Shown one piece after another: positions 61,701 through 64,000 of a stretch of DNA of 64,000 nucleotides. The notes below the pieces were generated by a model. It did no database searches and was not told the origin of the DNA. It was given only the letters and a program-made list of their open reading frames with translations. The stretch's first letter is position 1. Each line of letters starts with the position of its first letter. The stretch is from NCBI GenBank assembly GCA_947683625.1, contig CANTUR010000057.1, positions 2,044,501-2,108,500 on the forward strand, read 5' to 3'. The position numbers and the translations under genes are program-made. The stretch is from Mallotus nudiflorus (taxonomy: Eukaryota; Streptophyta; Magnoliopsida; Malpighiales; Euphorbiaceae).

Positions 61701-63228
61701 TATTCCATCATATTTGTTCAATTTAAAATTGTTAAAGAACTTTTCTTGTAGACATGCTTTTTCCCAAAAATTGTTGTTCTAATTATTCTCATTGACTTAG
61801 AATTTTCCACAATTTTTTTTTAGCAATATAACTTTAGCCGTTCAAGATTGTAATACAAAAGAATATTATGCTGGTTAAAAATTTTGATCACCTTTATATT
61901 TTTTGAAGATAAAGGAAGTATTATTAAATCATATTTGTTTCTAATTATATTTATTTAATTTGCTTGTAGAAACATCTCTCTAGGAAAAATTTTAAAATGA
62001 TACTGAATTTAAATTTTGCTTGGGGAGCCAAACTAATAATATAAAAAAAATTAAGAAAATAAATAAATGATTGGCTACAAAAAGTTATTTCGTTGAAATA
62101 AAATATAACTAGATTCATCCATGTTCTATTAAAAATTTTTTATTTCTTTTTTATTGGGTTTGACTTCTTTCAAATTTTATTTATTTTTTTTTCCATTTTC
62201 TTCAAGTACCCTACTAATTGAATAAATCCTCATTAAATATTTATCTAATGGTCAAAACTTATTTTTTTAAAATAAAATAAGGAAAAAGTTAATTTATAGA
62301 ATTTAACTAAAAAGCCTTCCTTTCACAATTAGTATATGTAGCTAGTCTTTATAACAAGTAACATGTGTTTGAAGTCAAGCAAATAATTAAACTTAAATGG
62401 ATATGTATTATGTACTAAAATTCATACTTGTTTATATCTGTAACCTTCTTTAAATGGATATGTATTATGTTTAAAAATGGATATATATTATGTACTAAAA
62501 GTTTAAGTTATGAAAATATCAAGCTTTAGATTAAAAATTGTTTATTATAGAATTGAGAGATTTTTACTATCCTTATTGTTTAGTTTGATAGAATCAGATT
62601 AATTAAAATTTAATATACTCTAGATACCATTTGATTTAAATAACAAAGTATTTCTCCATATGGATTCATTCTATTTGAGCTCAAAAAAGTCATAATTCAT
62701 ATAATTATTGAATAGTAGGCGTGTCAAATAAAACAGAAAGGACTTTTTAGTTAAAATATAGTAATTTATTTTTAGTTTTATTTATTTTCAAAAAATAAAT
62801 TAATCAGAATTCATATAGATATTTAGTAAATAGTGTTGTTCATTTATACGGATATAAATTTGCCAGTAGTAATGAATCAGAATTCATATATATGTAATGA
62901 AGCATGAAGCAAAAAGAATAAACAGAGACATAAATAATGGAAAGAAAGGAGAAAACTAATGACCTGCTGCGGCTGCAGTAATAACATCTTTGTTGGAATC
63001 TCTAGTGTGGAGGTGGAGCCTGGTTTTGTAGTGAGAATGGGAAGCATAAAACTGAGAGAGGGATATGTTGATGCAGCTCAATCCTATCTTTCCAATCCAA
63101 TTATCAAAGTCAAGTACCACACCTACATCAACTCCCAATTTTTCATTTTCTGCCATCATCACCATCCTCCCACAAACAACGCAAAAAATGAAGGAGAAAA
63201 CAGTATAATTCTGCATTTTCGCTTTCAT
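58709..63228 (-). CDS. GLR2: Glutamate receptor-like channel, clade 2 (GLR2)
   Basis: Five exons, 62964-63228, 60285-61609, 59875-60190, 59343-59797 and 58709-59254, join in frame to 968 residues with GT-AG introns; the five-exon layout and length suit plant GLRs. The N-terminus has a hydrophobic signal peptide (about 8-27). The amino-terminal receptor domain starts at VDVGVVLDF and contains IIGP and ISFSATSP. Then come ligand-binding lobe S1 (about 440-580), M1 (586-607), the pore loop FWFSFSTMVFGH, M3 with SYTASL (about 640-665), lobe S2, M4 (843-865), and a Ser/Asp-rich cytosolic tail of about 100 residues. Plant GLRs are ligand-gated, calcium-permeable cation channels acting in amino-acid sensing, wounding and defence. 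Blocks match the GLR2 clade (2.7/2.8-like); the exact orthologue is not assigned. No disabling change is seen. Confidence 0.93.
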
Positions 63229-63300
63229 CTTAATGCCCTAAATGAGCAGTGGGTTTCAGCTTTTAATTTGTACCTTAAATGAACTGAAGAAAGTAACCTC

Positions 63301-63309
63301 CTTATAAAG
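63301..63309 (-). promoter_or_regulatory. Candidate TATA box of the GLR gene
   Basis: CTTTATAAG on the minus strand, about 75 bp before the start codon. The leader would then be short. Confidence 0.35.
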
Positions 63310-63348
63310 GTCTATGTGTATAGGAGAAAATCAACGACCATGATTTAC

Positions 63349-63463
63349 AAGGAAATTTCATGCAGTGCATACAAAATTAAAGGATTACAGAGGGTAAAAG
63401 GATTAGAATGAAATTCCATGCAGTCCTTTTCCGATAAAATTGGAACAAGGAAATTCCATGCAG
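63349..63463. repeat. Three direct copies of a 14-17-bp word upstream of GLR2
   Basis: AAGGAAATTCCATGCAG or a close variant occurs at 63349-63365, 63410-63423 (shorter match) and 63447-63463, 120-235 bp upstream of the GLR start codon. Confidence 0.7.
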
Positions 63464-63479
63464 ACTTTGAAAATCTTCA

Positions 63480-64000
63480 CTGAAGTGCCCAAATAATTTT
63501 TTTTTTTATTAAGTTGGAAAGGGCCACTTTGAAAGGGGCCACTTCATTTTTTTTTTCTTATTATGATTATGAATGTTTTAGTTATACTAATATTAAAAAT
63601 AATATTATAATTATGATAATATTATAATTTTTTATTTTAATAATAGTAATATTATATTATATTTAATTATAATAATGTTTGAAATAATAATATTATTAGT
63701 ATTATGATTAATATATATGAATAATATTATTTTTAATTTAAATATTATTTATTTATTTGTAAAAATTCAAAATTGATTCAATAATAATTGAGTTGAGTTC
63801 AAGTTTGAATTTGTCGGATAAAATATCGAGTTAAGTTCAAACTCTTTAATATTTAACTTGATAGACTCATATGTTTAATTAATCTAATATAATTTGTATA
63901 TATTTATCACTTTACGCTTTTATTTTTAAAATAATATAATAATAATAATAATATTTTAAAATAGTTTATTATTATTATTATTGTTACGTTTCTAAATTAA
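63480..64000. other. AT-rich intergenic DNA at the window end
   Basis: Dominated by TAA/TTA-rich sequence. No gene recognised. Confidence 0.55.

Overview
The window is nuclear DNA from a flowering plant, most likely a eudicot (perhaps a rosid, low confidence). The evidence is multi-exon genes with GT-AG introns, very AT-rich spacers, a KEG-type RING/kinase/ankyrin/HERC2-like protein, a plant glutamate receptor-like channel, a VQ-motif protein, an ARGOS/OSR-type growth protein, and nested LTR retrotransposons. All gene models come from reading exon boundaries by eye; no transcript or alignment was available.

Left part (about 3.1-25.7 kb): a nest of retroelements. A non-autonomous LTR element (here E1, + strand) carries two solo LTRs of other families: S1, 3.4 kb, TSD ctgct, and S3, 1.5 kb, TSD gattc. 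A second copy of the E1 family (E2, - strand, TSD agagt) landed a few bases from the end of E1's 3' LTR. A 10.2-kb Ty1/copia element of the SIRE/Sirevirus type then landed inside E2's 3' LTR. The E1/E2 junction is a head-to-head inverted repeat of LTRs with no spacer.

Middle (25.7-39.6 kb): a single-exon SIB1-like VQ gene (28.75-29.16 kb, +) in AT-rich DNA, a non-autonomous Mutator-like element with long inverted repeats and a perfect 10-bp TSD (32.0-32.8 kb), a second solo LTR of the S1 family (S2, 33.4-36.8 kb, TSD tatag), and a possible LINE 3' end.

Right part (39.6-63.3 kb): a gene-rich block. KEG (16 coding exons, 1624 aa, +) is convergent with a NUDT16-like Nudix hydrolase (4 exons, 169 aa, -), which has a MITE in its third intron. 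An OSR1/ARGOS-like gene (68 aa, +) with an overlapping upstream ORF is convergent with a clade-2 glutamate receptor-like gene (5 exons, 968 aa, -); their stop codons are under 300 bp apart.

The genes do not form a pathway. KEG (ABA signalling), SIB1-like VQ (defence and plastid sigma factor), OSR1 (growth and ethylene response) and GLR2 (calcium signalling) are all signalling genes, but I see no evidence that they are co-regulated. The most unusual content is the architecture of the nested elements and the small upstream ORFs.
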